From the NCBI RefSeq assembly GCF_000739595.1, contig NZ_BBJP01000006.1, positions 1 through 64,000 of the forward strand: 64,000 nt of DNA, in the 5' to 3' direction. Of the stretch, positions 26,665 to 35,513 are shown piece after piece. Source of the stretch: Halorubrum halophilum. GTDB taxonomy: Archaea; Halobacteriota; Halobacteria; Halobacteriales; Haloferacaceae. A model generated the notes under the pieces. It worked only from the letters and a program-made list of their open reading frames with translations. It was not told where the DNA came from and ran no database searches. How positions within the stretch are numbered: the stretch's first letter is position 1; each line of letters starts with the position of its first letter. The position numbers were made by a program, and so were the translations under genes.

Positions 26665-28167
26665 ATGAAGGACCGCCTCCGAGAACTCGTCGAGCGCGCC
26701 GTTCCGTCAGGCTCGGTCATCCAGCGAACCGTCAAAAGCGGGATCTGGGTGACGGCGACGAAGATGGCGGTCCGGCTGTCGCAGATCCTGATGCTGATCG
26801 TTCTCGCCCGGCTGCTCGATCCGCGCGCCTTCGGGCTGATGGGGATCGCCCTGCTCGTCCTCTCCGCGATCAGGCGGTTCACCAACATCGGGATCAACGC
26901 GGCCCTCATTCAGGACGAACAGGAGAACGTCGACGAGTACCTCAACACGACGTGGTGTCTCGAGGCCGCGCGGGGCTTCCTCATCTTCGGCGTGCTCGCC
27001 GTCGCGGCGCCGTTCATCGCCGGGGTCTTCGACGAACCGAGCGCGACACCGCTGATCCGCGTGCTCGCCCTGAGCCCGCTGCTGTACGGGCTGCGGAACC
27101 CCGCTGTCGTCTACTTCCAAAAAGACCTCTCCTTCCACAAGGACTTCGTCTTCAAGTCGAGCGGGTCGGTCGTGCAGTTCGTCGTGGGCGTCGGCTACGC
27201 GCTGTACTCTCCGACCGTCTGGGCGCTCGTGTTCGCGACCGTCAGCAAGTCCTTTTTCAAGCTCTTCCTCTCGTACGTCCTCCACGACTACCGCCCGTGG
27301 CCGACCTTCGAGGTCGCCGCCGCGCGACGGCTCATCGATTACGGCAAGTGGATCACCGGCGCGTCGATCATCGGGTTCATCTACAGCGAGGGCGACGACG
27401 CGTTCGTCGGGTGGTTCCTCACCGCGACGTCGCTCGGGTTCTACCAGTACGCGTACCGGATCGCGGACATGCCCGCGTCCGAGGCCGCCGGAATCATCTC
27501 GGAGATCACGTTCCCGGCGTACTCCCGGCTGCAGGGCGACCTCGACGAGCTCCGCGGCGCGCTGCTCCAGACGACCCGCCTGACCGCGTTCATCGCGTTC
27601 CCGCTCTCGTTCGGCATCGCCGCCGTGGCGCCGAGCTTCGTCCCCGCGATCCTCGGCGACGAGTGGCGCCCGATGATCACGGCGATGCAGATCCTCGCGA
27701 TGTACGGCCTCTTACACGCGATCACACGGAACTTCGGCGCCGTCTGGAAGGCGCTTGACCGCCCGGACTTCATCGTCAAGACCGGACTGATCCGCGTGGC
27801 GTGTATCGCCGCGCTCATCTGGCCGGCGACGGCGAGGTGGGGGATCGAGGGGACCGCGCTGGTCGTCGTCGGGGTGTACGTCTTCCCGATGCTTCCGCTG
27901 GACGTCTACCTCTCGGCGCGGATGGTCGAGGCCCGACAGAGACGGCTGTACGCCGAGTACCTCTACCCGTTCGTCGCCGCCTCGGTCATGCTCGGCACCC
28001 TGTGGTACGTGGCGTCCGCGACGACCCTGACCCCGCTCGTCGAGTTCCTCGTGTTGGTCCCGTCGGGTGCGGTCGTGTACTTCGCAGTCGCCTTCCTGCT
28101 CGAACGGCAGTTCGACTGGGGGATCGAGCGCAACCTGCGGATGATCAGCGACGGGATCAGGGGGTGA
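26665..28167 (+). CDS. Polysaccharide flippase (MOP superfamily, Wzx-like)
   Basis: A 500-residue polytopic membrane protein. The opening VKSGIWVTATKMAVRLSQILMLIVLARLLDPRAFGLMGIA is the classic polysaccharide-export start, and VGWFLTATSLGFYQYAYRIADMPASEAAGIISEITFPAYSRLQ marks the middle helices. It should translocate lipid-linked oligosaccharide. Unlike the flippase at 5794 it is high-GC, so the window carries two flippases of different origin. The next gene starts 110 bp downstream. Confidence 0.9.
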   Translation: MKDRLRELVERAVPSGSVIQRTVKSGIWVTATKMAVRLSQILMLIVLARLLDPRAFGLMGIALLVLSAIRRFTNIGINAALIQDEQENVDEYLNTTWCLEAARGFLIFGVLAVAAPFIAGVFDEPSATPLIRVLALSPLLYGLRNPAVVYFQKDLSFHKDFVFKSSGSVVQFVVGVGYALYSPTVWALVFATVSKSFFKLFLSYVLHDYRPWPTFEVAAARRLIDYGKWITGASIIGFIYSEGDDAFVGWFLTATSLGFYQYAYRIADMPASEAAGIISEITFPAYSRLQGDLDELRGALLQTTRLTAFIAFPLSFGIAAVAPSFVPAILGDEWRPMITAMQILAMYGLLHAITRNFGAVWKALDRPDFIVKTGLIRVACIAALIWPATARWGIEGTALVVVGVYVFPMLPLDVYLSARMVEARQRRLYAEYLYPFVAASVMLGTLWYVASATTLTPLVEFLVLVPSGAVVYFAVAFLLERQFDWGIERNLRMISDGIRG

Positions 28168-28276
28168 CGACGCGCTCGATGGCCACCTCGACAGCTACCT
28201 CAACCGCAGTACGGGAACGGTCTCACTTCGATTATCATCCGTATACTAATGACTTATCCAGTGGTAATTAGTTCAA

Positions 28277-29266
28277 ATGAATTACAAGACCGTGGCGGAC
28301 ATGAACGCGGACGCGCATCGGCTCGCGAAGCGCCTCCCACAGGATATCGATCTGGTCGTTGGAATCCCCAGAAGCGGTCTCTTGGCCGCGAATCTCCTGT
28401 GTCTCCACCTCGATGTCCCGATGACTGACGTCGATGGGCTCTGCGAAGGACGGCTGTTCGACACCGGGTCCAGGTTCGAAAACCGCGACTCCTTCGACGA
28501 CTTCGATTCGGTGCTCGTCGTCGACGATTCAGTGTTAACCGGCGGGCAGATGACGGAAACCCGGGAACGACTCGCGACGCACGAGTTCCCGTTTGACGTC
28601 TCGTTCGGCGCCGTGTATATCTCTTCACCGGGGCACCGGTACGTCGACTACTGGAGCGAGGTCGTCCGCTCACCGCGCATATTCGAGTGGAACATTCTCC
28701 ACCACACGAGACTGGAGGACTTCTGCGTGGACATCGACGGGGTCCTCTGTCGCGATCCGACGCCGGAAGAGAACGACGACGGGGACAGCTACCGCGAGTT
28801 TCTCAGAACCGTCGAACCGAACGTCGTCCCGAAACAGCGTATCGGCTGGCTCGTGACGTCGAGACTGGAGAAGTACCGCCCCGAGACCGAGGAGTGGTTG
28901 GCCGATAAGGGGATCACCTACGACAGGCTCGTGATGATGGACCTGCCGGACATGGAGACTCGGCAGGAACGGGGGAATTACGGCCAGTACAAAGCGTCGG
29001 TGTACGACTCGGCCGACGCCGATCTCTTCATCGAAAGCAGTCCGAAGCAGGCTGCGGAGATCCGCCGGAGGACGAACCGACCGGTGTTCTGCTACGAGAC
29101 GAACGAGATGCTGAACCCGTCGATGGTCGGACGGTCACGCCGAAGCGTCACCGAGGGCGTGTCCAAACTGAAACGGGAACCGGTACTGTTCCCGGCGAGA
29201 ACGGTCTATCAGCTCTCCTCCCGATGTTACCACCGGATTCTGCGATCGTGGAAATATAACGAGTGA
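28277..29266 (+). CDS. Phosphoribosyltransferase-HAD fusion protein
   Basis: A 329-residue two-domain protein. Residues 25-40 give DLVVGIPRSGLLAANLL, and the PRPP-binding loop is VLVVDDSVLTGGQM near 78-91, so the N-terminus is a type I phosphoribosyltransferase fold. From about residue 150 a HAD-like phosphatase begins with FCVDIDGVLCRD, then GWLVTSRLEKYRPETEEWL and ADLFIESSPKQAAEI, matching HAD motifs I-III. Similar proteins occur in bacterial capsule clusters; the reaction is not established. A TATA-like box near 28241-28248 precedes the ATG. Confidence 0.8.
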   Translation: MNYKTVADMNADAHRLAKRLPQDIDLVVGIPRSGLLAANLLCLHLDVPMTDVDGLCEGRLFDTGSRFENRDSFDDFDSVLVVDDSVLTGGQMTETRERLATHEFPFDVSFGAVYISSPGHRYVDYWSEVVRSPRIFEWNILHHTRLEDFCVDIDGVLCRDPTPEENDDGDSYREFLRTVEPNVVPKQRIGWLVTSRLEKYRPETEEWLADKGITYDRLVMMDLPDMETRQERGNYGQYKASVYDSADADLFIESSPKQAAEIRRRTNRPVFCYETNEMLNPSMVGRSRRSVTEGVSKLKREPVLFPARTVYQLSSRCYHRILRSWKYNE

Positions 29267-29397
29267 GAAAACGGATTAACATCGTTAGTGCGTCTTTCCT
29301 GTCCTCTGCAACCGTCTCCGTAGTCGAACGGTGCACACACAGACTCCGGCAGACACCGGGAACGCGGACGCCCTCGACGGTGATCGATCTCCGGTCG

Positions 29398-30579
29398 TCA
29401 CCGGTCTCGCAGCACGGTCTCGCCCGGATCGACGGTCGCCCCGGTCGACAGCGTCACGCCGGCGTTGAGGGTGCTGTTGATCCCCGTCTTCACGTCGTCG
29501 CCGCAGACGATACCGAACTTGCGGCGCTCGGTGCTCACGCGATTCCCCTTGACGGTCAGTCGGACCGGTTCGCCGTCGTGTCGGAGGTTCGCGACGGTCG
29601 TCCCAGCGCCGAGGTTGACGCCGCGGCCGAGGACGCTGTCCCCGAGGTAGGTGAGGTGGGGGACGTGCGAGTCGGCCATCACGACGCTGTTTTTCACCTC
29701 GACGGCGTGTCCGACCTTCGCGTCCGGCCCGAGGTACGTCGCCCCGCGAACGTACGCGTTCGGCCCGACGTGAGCCCCGGAACTCACGTAGACGGGCCCT
29801 TCGATCACGGCTCCCGGTTCGATGGTCGCTCCCTGCTCGACGGTGACGTGCCCGCGGAGATCGGCGTCGGGCGAGACGTCGCCGGCGAGTCTCCCGTCCG
29901 CCTCCGGGAGCTTCCACTCGTTCGCCGCGAGCAGCTCCCACGGACGGCCCACGTCGAGCCAGCGGTCGAACGGGACCGCGGTCACGTCGAACGACTCGCA
30001 GGTCCGCTGAAGCACGTCCGTCAGTTCCAGCTCTCCGCGGTCGCTCTCCTCGACGTCGAGCCACGGGAGGGCGGCCTCCGGGAAGACGTAGGCGCCGGCG
30101 TTCACGAGCTCAGACGGCGGGTCGTCGGGCTTCTCGACGACGCCGTGCACGCGGTCGCCCTCGATATCCAACACGCCGTACGCGGTGGGGTCGTCCACGC
30201 GGAAGGAGCCGACCGCCGGCCCCGACTCGAACAGCTCTCGCAGCGAGTCGTCGTAGAGCACGTCGCCGTTCAGCACCGCGAACGGTCCGTCCCGCAACGC
30301 GTCCGTGGCCGCGCGGACGGCGTCGGCGGTCCCGCGCTGTTCGGGCTGCTCTGCGAACTCGACGGGCACGGGCCACTCCCGCTCCGAGAGCGCCTCACGG
30401 ACCGTCTCGGCTTCGTACCCGACGACGACGACGACACGCGAAGCGCCGGCGGCTATCGCCCCCTCGATGCAGTGCCCGACGAGCGGCTCCCCGGCGACGG
30501 GGAGCATCGGTTTCGGGAGCCTGTCCGTCAGCGGGCGCATCCGAGTCCCCTCGCCGGCCGCGAGTACGACGGTTTGCAC
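29398..30579 (-). CDS. glmU: Bifunctional sugar-1-phosphate uridylyltransferase/acetyltransferase
   Basis: A 393-residue archaeal GlmU. The N-terminal nucleotidyltransferase has VVLAAGEGTRMRPLTDRLPKPML at 4-26, FAVLNGDVLYDD and GVVEKPDDPPSELVNAGAYVF. From about residue 250 a left-handed beta-helix acyltransferase domain runs through VEVKNSVVMADSHVPHLTYLGDSVLG and NLGAGTTVANLRHDGEPV. It acetylates GlcN-1-P and makes UDP-GlcNAc. GTG start at 30579. The neighbouring phosphoglucosamine mutase gene supplies its substrate. A second GlmU is at 38944. Confidence 0.9.
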   Translation of the reverse strand: MQTVVLAAGEGTRMRPLTDRLPKPMLPVAGEPLVGHCIEGAIAAGASRVVVVVGYEAETVREALSEREWPVPVEFAEQPEQRGTADAVRAATDALRDGPFAVLNGDVLYDDSLRELFESGPAVGSFRVDDPTAYGVLDIEGDRVHGVVEKPDDPPSELVNAGAYVFPEAALPWLDVEESDRGELELTDVLQRTCESFDVTAVPFDRWLDVGRPWELLAANEWKLPEADGRLAGDVSPDADLRGHVTVEQGATIEPGAVIEGPVYVSSGAHVGPNAYVRGATYLGPDAKVGHAVEVKNSVVMADSHVPHLTYLGDSVLGRGVNLGAGTTVANLRHDGEPVRLTVKGNRVSTERRKFGIVCGDDVKTGINSTLNAGVTLSTGATVDPGETVLRDR

Positions 30580-30647
30580 AGCCGGACCACTCCCGAGAGA
30601 GACAAAGGTATTCTCCGACTATACCCCTCGATCGCGGGGGGACGGCC

Positions 30648-31994
30648 TCACGCCGACGCCGACTCGACCGCCGTTTCGACGATCGACCTCGCCGTCGACA
30701 GCAGCTCCGCCGCGGCCTCCGGGTCGCGAGCTTCGGCGGTCAGTCGGATCAGCGGCTGCGTCCCCGACGGCCGGATCAGGAACCACCCGTCCGCGGTCTC
30801 GACCCGAACGCCGTCGAGCGCGGTGACGTCGTCGTACCGCTCGCGGACGACTCCGTCGACCGTCTCCATCGCGGCGTCTTTGGCGTCCGTCTCGACCGTC
30901 GCGCGACGGATGGGGTACCGATCGATCCGCGCGAGTTGGTCCGAAATCGGCTCTGCCGCGGCGAGGACGGCGAGCTTCACGGCGGCGAGCGGTCCGTCGG
31001 GACAGAGCGTCTCGTCGGGAAATATCCAGGCGCCGGAGGGCTCTCCGCCGAACGCGACGGCGGGGTCGCGGGCCCGCTCGGCCACGGACACGTCGCCGAC
31101 GCGCGTGTGAACGACCTCCGCCCCGACGGTCGCCAGCGCGTCGGCGACCGCGAGGCTCGTGTTGACCGGGGCGGCGACCCGGTCCCCGGATCCGGCCTCC
31201 TCGCGCCCGAAGAGCGCGAGCAGCAGGTCGCCCGGAACGAACTCCCCGTCGTCCGTCACCGCCATCATCCGGTCCGCGTCGCCGTCGTGGGCGATCCCGA
31301 GGTCGGCGCCAACGGCGGGGACGGTCGCCGCGAGCGTCGTACACGTCTCGGCCGTCGGCTCGCTCGGACGGGCGGGGAATCTGCCGTCCGGCTGGGCGTT
31401 GAGCGTCTCCACGTCGACGCCGAGTTCGTACAGCGCGTCGGCCGTGACGCCGCCCATGCCGTTCCCCACGTCGACGACGACCGACAGCGACGAGAGGTCG
31501 GCGTCGCTCGCTGCCGCGTCACGTCGCCCCGTCTCGACGAGCGCCTCGCGGTGGCGAGCGGTCGCGTCGTCCCAGCTCCGGTGTGTCCCCTGCTCGTCCC
31601 ACTCCGCGAGGTCGAAGTCGGCCTCGCGTATCCGTTCGGTGACCTCGTCCTGCTGTGCCGTCGAGAACGCCTGTCCCGAGGGCGTCCAGAGCTTGAGCCC
31701 GTTGTCTTCCGGGGGGTTGTGCGAGGCGGTCACGACGACGCCGGCGTCCGCCTCTCGGGGGGCGATCCCGCGGGCGACCGTCGGCGTCGCCGCCAGCCCG
31801 ACATCGACGACATCGGTCCCCGTTTCCTGTAACCCGGCGACGAGCGCGTCTCGGAGGGTCCGTCCGGAATCGCGCGCGTCCCGTCCGACGAGGACACTGT
31901 CGGCGTCGGTCCCGACGGCCCGTCCGACGTCCAGCGCGACTGACGCGGTGATGGACTCCCCGACTCGACCCCTGATCCCGCTCGTTCCGAACAT
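30648..31994 (-). CDS. glmM: Phosphoglucosamine mutase
   Basis: A 448-residue alpha-phosphohexomutase. FGTSGIRGRVG at 2-12 binds substrate; the phosphoserine loop is VVVTASHNPPEDNGLK, the metal loop DGDADR in GIAHDGDADRMM, the sugar loop GGEPSGAW and the phosphate loop RPSGTQPLIR near the C-terminus. It converts GlcN-6-P to GlcN-1-P. Phosphomannomutase activity cannot be excluded, but the adjacent glmU makes GlmM the best call. The two genes are 68 bp apart on the same strand. Confidence 0.9.
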   Translation of the reverse strand: MFGTSGIRGRVGESITASVALDVGRAVGTDADSVLVGRDARDSGRTLRDALVAGLQETGTDVVDVGLAATPTVARGIAPREADAGVVVTASHNPPEDNGLKLWTPSGQAFSTAQQDEVTERIREADFDLAEWDEQGTHRSWDDATARHREALVETGRRDAAASDADLSSLSVVVDVGNGMGGVTADALYELGVDVETLNAQPDGRFPARPSEPTAETCTTLAATVPAVGADLGIAHDGDADRMMAVTDDGEFVPGDLLLALFGREEAGSGDRVAAPVNTSLAVADALATVGAEVVHTRVGDVSVAERARDPAVAFGGEPSGAWIFPDETLCPDGPLAAVKLAVLAAAEPISDQLARIDRYPIRRATVETDAKDAAMETVDGVVRERYDDVTALDGVRVETADGWFLIRPSGTQPLIRLTAEARDPEAAAELLSTARSIVETAVESASA

Positions 31995-32152
31995 GGAGTG
32001 ACAACCGTCCGAACGAATATGTAGCCATCGACCGTTTTCGCCGGTTTCCGGCCGATAGCCCGGGAGTAACGCGGCGATCGCCGATCGAGCGTCCTGACGG
32101 GACCTGTTAGTCTCCGTATAGTAAGGCGTCGCGGGCCGGTCTCTCCGACGAG

Positions 32153-33370
32153 ATGCAATTCGACCATCAAACGATCGACGATTCTCCGCCGTGCGGGCGC
32201 CTCTTCGTCTGTGAGCCCGTCGACCTCGTCGGCGACGGCCTCCCCGACCTCATCGTCGGCGGGATGGGCTCCGAGGACCTCCCGGTGTTGGGAGACCGGA
32301 CGGTCCCGCTCGTGGGGCGGCTGTTTCGGCGGCTCGAAAACGACCTCTTCTGGTACGAGAATCCCGGACACGGGAACCACGACGGCGACGACTCGTGGAC
32401 CCGCCACACGCTCTCGTCGGCGTCGGATCTCCACGCGCTGGGCGCGACGCTCGGCGACGTGAACGGGAACGGCCGGCTCGACCTCCTCGTCGGTCAGGGG
32501 TTCGGCGGGAGCGACATATACTGGTTCGAACAGCCGGACGATCCCCGAGAGAAGTGGCCGAAACACCTGATTGCGGACGACTTCTCCAAGTACCACGACC
32601 TCGCGTTCGGCGACGTGGACAACGACGGGGAGCCCGAGGTCGTCGGCGCGTCACAGGAGAGCGAGACGGTCTTCTACTACGACGTTCCGGACGACCCGAC
32701 GCGCTCACCGTGGCCGAGCGACTGTCTCACGGTGATCAGCCGGAACACCAACGTCGAGGGGCTCGCGGTCGCCGACCTCGACGGCGACGGCGACAACGAG
32801 CTCGTCGCGGGGACGGCTATCTATCGGCAGGTCGACGGCGATCCCCCCGATAGCGGCGCAGCCGGTGGGGGCGCGACCCTCGGGGACGCCTCCGACGTGT
32901 CGGCCGAGTGGACGCGGGAGCACGTCGTCACCGGCTGGGACTGGACCCGGGTCGCCGTCGGCGACGTGGACGACGACGGCGAGGCGGAGCTGGTGTTCGC
33001 GGAGGGCGACTCGCCGCTACTCGGCGAACACATGGGACGCGTCGGGTGGTTCGATCCGCCGGACTGGGAGGCGCATATCTTCCGCGAGGACCTGTACTGC
33101 CCGCACACGGTCCAGCTCGCCGACTTCGACGGAAACGGCTCGCTCGACGTCTACGTCGCGGAGATGGGGGCCGGAGAGAACAACGACACCGCCCAGCACA
33201 TTCTGTTCCGGAATCAGGGCGACGGGGAGTTCAGAGAGACCGTCGTCGAGAGCGGGGTGCCGACTCACGAGGGGAAGACCGTCGACGTCGACGGGAACGG
33301 TCGGCCCGATCTCCTCGGGAAGTCGTACGAACCGCACGCGCACGTCGACGCCTGGTACAATCACCCGTAA
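32153..33370 (+). CDS. FG-GAP/VCBS-repeat beta-propeller protein
   Basis: A 405-residue protein made of at least six repeats with calcium-loop-like cores: DVNGNGRLDLLVGQG, DVDNDGEPEVVGA, DLDGDGDNELVAGTA, DVDDDGEAELVFAEG, DFDGNGSLDVYVAEMG and DVDGNGRPDLL. Such repeats fold into a beta-propeller, usually for binding at the cell surface, but no signal peptide is seen at the ATG. A glycosyltransferase starts 1 bp after its stop, so it is co-transcribed with glycan genes. The role is unknown; a ligand-binding or scaffold role is an inference. Confidence 0.83.
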   Translation: MQFDHQTIDDSPPCGRLFVCEPVDLVGDGLPDLIVGGMGSEDLPVLGDRTVPLVGRLFRRLENDLFWYENPGHGNHDGDDSWTRHTLSSASDLHALGATLGDVNGNGRLDLLVGQGFGGSDIYWFEQPDDPREKWPKHLIADDFSKYHDLAFGDVDNDGEPEVVGASQESETVFYYDVPDDPTRSPWPSDCLTVISRNTNVEGLAVADLDGDGDNELVAGTAIYRQVDGDPPDSGAAGGGATLGDASDVSAEWTREHVVTGWDWTRVAVGDVDDDGEAELVFAEGDSPLLGEHMGRVGWFDPPDWEAHIFREDLYCPHTVQLADFDGNGSLDVYVAEMGAGENNDTAQHILFRNQGDGEFRETVVESGVPTHEGKTVDVDGNGRPDLLGKSYEPHAHVDAWYNHP

Positions 33371-33371
33371 C

Positions 33372-34385
33372 ATGCTCGGACACACGACTCTCCGCGACCG
33401 ACTGCCGGGCTTCTTGGGCGGGTCGACCGACGCTGGAACAGCGGAAGACACCGGCAGCGACACAGAACCGCTCGTCACCGTGGTCATCACGACGTACAAC
33501 CGGCCCTCGTACCTGCGCGACTGCGTCGAGAGCGTGCTCGCACAGACGTACGGGCCGATCGAGCTCGTCGTCGTCGACGACTGCTCCGACACCCCCGCGA
33601 GCGAGACGCTGGCGGACATCGACACCGACTCGCTGGCCGGGTATCGGTGCGTCCGACATCAGACGAACCGGGGCGTCAACGCCGCGCGGAACACGGGCGT
33701 CGAGGCCGGAACCGGGAGGTACGTCGCCTTCCTCGACGACGATGACCGATGGGTGCCGGAGAAGGTCGAGCGACACGTTGAGGCGTTCGAGGCGGCGGAC
33801 GAGGACGTCGGCGTCGTGTACTCGGGGATGAAGGCGATCCACGAGGACGGCGCCCGTGAGGAGCTCCCGCCGCGGATCGACGGCGACCTGACGAAGGCGC
33901 TGCTGTGCCGGAACGTGGTCGGGTCGATGTCCGTCGTGATGGTCCGGGCCGACGTGGCGCGGGAGGTCCAGTTCGACGAGGAGTTCGAGGCGTGGGCCGA
34001 TCTGGAGTGGTTCGTCCGGGTCTCCCAGCGGGCCGCGTTCGTCCGGCTCCCCGAGGCGCTCGTCGTCTACGAGTACACCTCGCACGGTCGGCTGAGCGAC
34101 GACTTCGAGAAGAAGCGCCGCGGCTACGACAGCTTCCTCAACCGGTTCGACGGCGTCGCGGCCTCGTACGGCCACCTCTTCCGCCGGAAGATGCGGGCGT
34201 GGGCCGCGTTCCGAGCCGGATCGTCGGCCCTGTACACCGGCAACTACGGCGAGGCCCGTCGGCTCCTGTTCACCGCGGTCGCACGATACCCGTTGGAGCC
34301 GCGGTTCCTCGCGTACCTGCTCGCGTCGCTCGGGGGCCGGTACACGCATCTCCTCGCGCGCGGACTCTCGCGGTCGCTCGGGTGA
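33372..34385 (+). CDS. Glycosyltransferase family 2
   Basis: A 337-residue GT-A enzyme from ATG 33372. VTVVITTYNRPSYLRDCVESVLAQTY begins the nucleotide-binding fold near residue 36, with VVDDCSDT, HQTNRGVNAARNTGVEAGTGRYVAFLDDDDRW (the DDD metal motif) and EFEAWADLEWFVRVSQRA as the acceptor base region. No membrane helix is obvious; the C-terminal third may be an amphipathic repeat. The ATG follows the propeller stop by 1 bp, which decides the start although the frame is open much further upstream. Confidence 0.9.
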   Translation: MLGHTTLRDRLPGFLGGSTDAGTAEDTGSDTEPLVTVVITTYNRPSYLRDCVESVLAQTYGPIELVVVDDCSDTPASETLADIDTDSLAGYRCVRHQTNRGVNAARNTGVEAGTGRYVAFLDDDDRWVPEKVERHVEAFEAADEDVGVVYSGMKAIHEDGAREELPPRIDGDLTKALLCRNVVGSMSVVMVRADVAREVQFDEEFEAWADLEWFVRVSQRAAFVRLPEALVVYEYTSHGRLSDDFEKKRRGYDSFLNRFDGVAASYGHLFRRKMRAWAAFRAGSSALYTGNYGEARRLLFTAVARYPLEPRFLAYLLASLGGRYTHLLARGLSRSLG

Positions 34386-34478
34386 CCGGCCGCGGCTCGT
34401 CTCGGTCCCCGAGCGCCGATCGGCGCTTCGGGCGTTAGCCGACGCCTACCTTTGGCTCCCTGCGCGAAAGGGGCTCGC

Positions 34479-35513
34479 ATGTCGTTCGATGACCGGGGGA
34501 CCACGCCGCTCGCCGGCCGGCTTCCCCTGGACCTTCTGGTCGTCTCGCTCGTCTCGGTCGGGGTCGCCGCGCTCGCCGCCGCGGGAGACGGAGGCGGAGT
34601 CGCTCGGATGGCGCTCGGCGTCGCGTTCGTGGCCTTCTGTCCGGGATACGCGCTGGTCTCCGCGCTGTTGCCGCAGCAGACCTCGCGGATTCCCGAGCGG
34701 CTCTCCACGCTCGGGTTCAACCGCGACGAGCCGGTCGCCCTCTCCGAACTCGAACGGGTCGTGTCGTCGATCGGGGTCAGCGTCGTTCTCGTCCCCTTCG
34801 TGGGGTTCATCCTGCACTACACCGAGCGGGGAATCCGCCCGGAGACGATGGTTCCCGGTATCGCCGCCGCGACGGTCGGACTCTCCGTGCTCGCGGCGGT
34901 TCGACGGTTTCGGCTTCCGCCCGACGAGCGGTTCGCGGTCGCCTCGCTCGCGCCGGTGCGACGACTGAACGACTGGGTGCGTGAGCCGGACCGCCCCGTC
35001 ATCACCGCGCTCAACGTCTTCCTCGTCATCGGACTCGTCGTCGCCGTCGCCGGTATCGGGATCGCCGCGGCGACGTCGACGAACGGCGAGCAGTACACGG
35101 AGCTGTCGGTTCTCGGCACCGATCCGGACACCGGGGCGGCGGTCGCGGACGAGTACCCGCAAGCGCTCGCTCCCGGCGAGGAGGCGACGGTTCGCATCGG
35201 GATCGAGAACCAGGAGGCGGGCGAACAGACGTACACCGCGGTGGCGCAGCTACAGCGGTTGGACGACGGCGGCGGGGGAGACCGCGTCGTCGAGCGGTCG
35301 GAGCTTGACCGGTTCGACGCGCGGTTGGGACCGGGCGAGTCGGCGGAGCGGACGCGGACGATCGAGCCGGCGATGGAGGGCGACGAACTCCGTATCGCCT
35401 ACCTGTTGTACGTCGACGAACCGCCGACGTCCCCGACGACCGAGAACGCGTACCGATCGGTACACGTCTGGGTCGACGTGGGCGGATCGAGCGCGACGGG
35501 ACCGAGCGCGTGA
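34479..35513 (+). CDS. DUF1616-domain membrane protein
   Basis: A 344-residue membrane protein from ATG 34479. Four hydrophobic segments (LDLLVVSLVSVGVAALAAAG, ALGVAFVAFCPGYALVSALLP, SSIGVSVVLVPFVGFILHY, VPGIAAATVGLSVLAAV) are followed by a fifth near VFLVIGLVVAVAGIGIAAA and an exported, acidic domain with YTELSVLG and EEATVRIGIENQEAGEQTYT. This is the DUF1616 architecture, common beside haloarchaeal surface-glycan genes; function unknown. A dispersed repeat begins right after its stop. Confidence 0.82.
   Translation: MSFDDRGTTPLAGRLPLDLLVVSLVSVGVAALAAAGDGGGVARMALGVAFVAFCPGYALVSALLPQQTSRIPERLSTLGFNRDEPVALSELERVVSSIGVSVVLVPFVGFILHYTERGIRPETMVPGIAAATVGLSVLAAVRRFRLPPDERFAVASLAPVRRLNDWVREPDRPVITALNVFLVIGLVVAVAGIGIAAATSTNGEQYTELSVLGTDPDTGAAVADEYPQALAPGEEATVRIGIENQEAGEQTYTAVAQLQRLDDGGGGDRVVERSELDRFDARLGPGESAERTRTIEPAMEGDELRIAYLLYVDEPPTSPTTENAYRSVHVWVDVGGSSATGPSA

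Noticed and set aside
29263-31110. Very long open frame opposite glmU and glmM
   Set aside because: It lies fully antisense to two genes with intact catalytic motifs; open frames opposite GC3-rich genes are expected in this codon bias.
32865-33371. Upstream extension of the GT2 frame
   Set aside because: It is a shadow of the propeller gene; the ATG at 33372 fits the family start.
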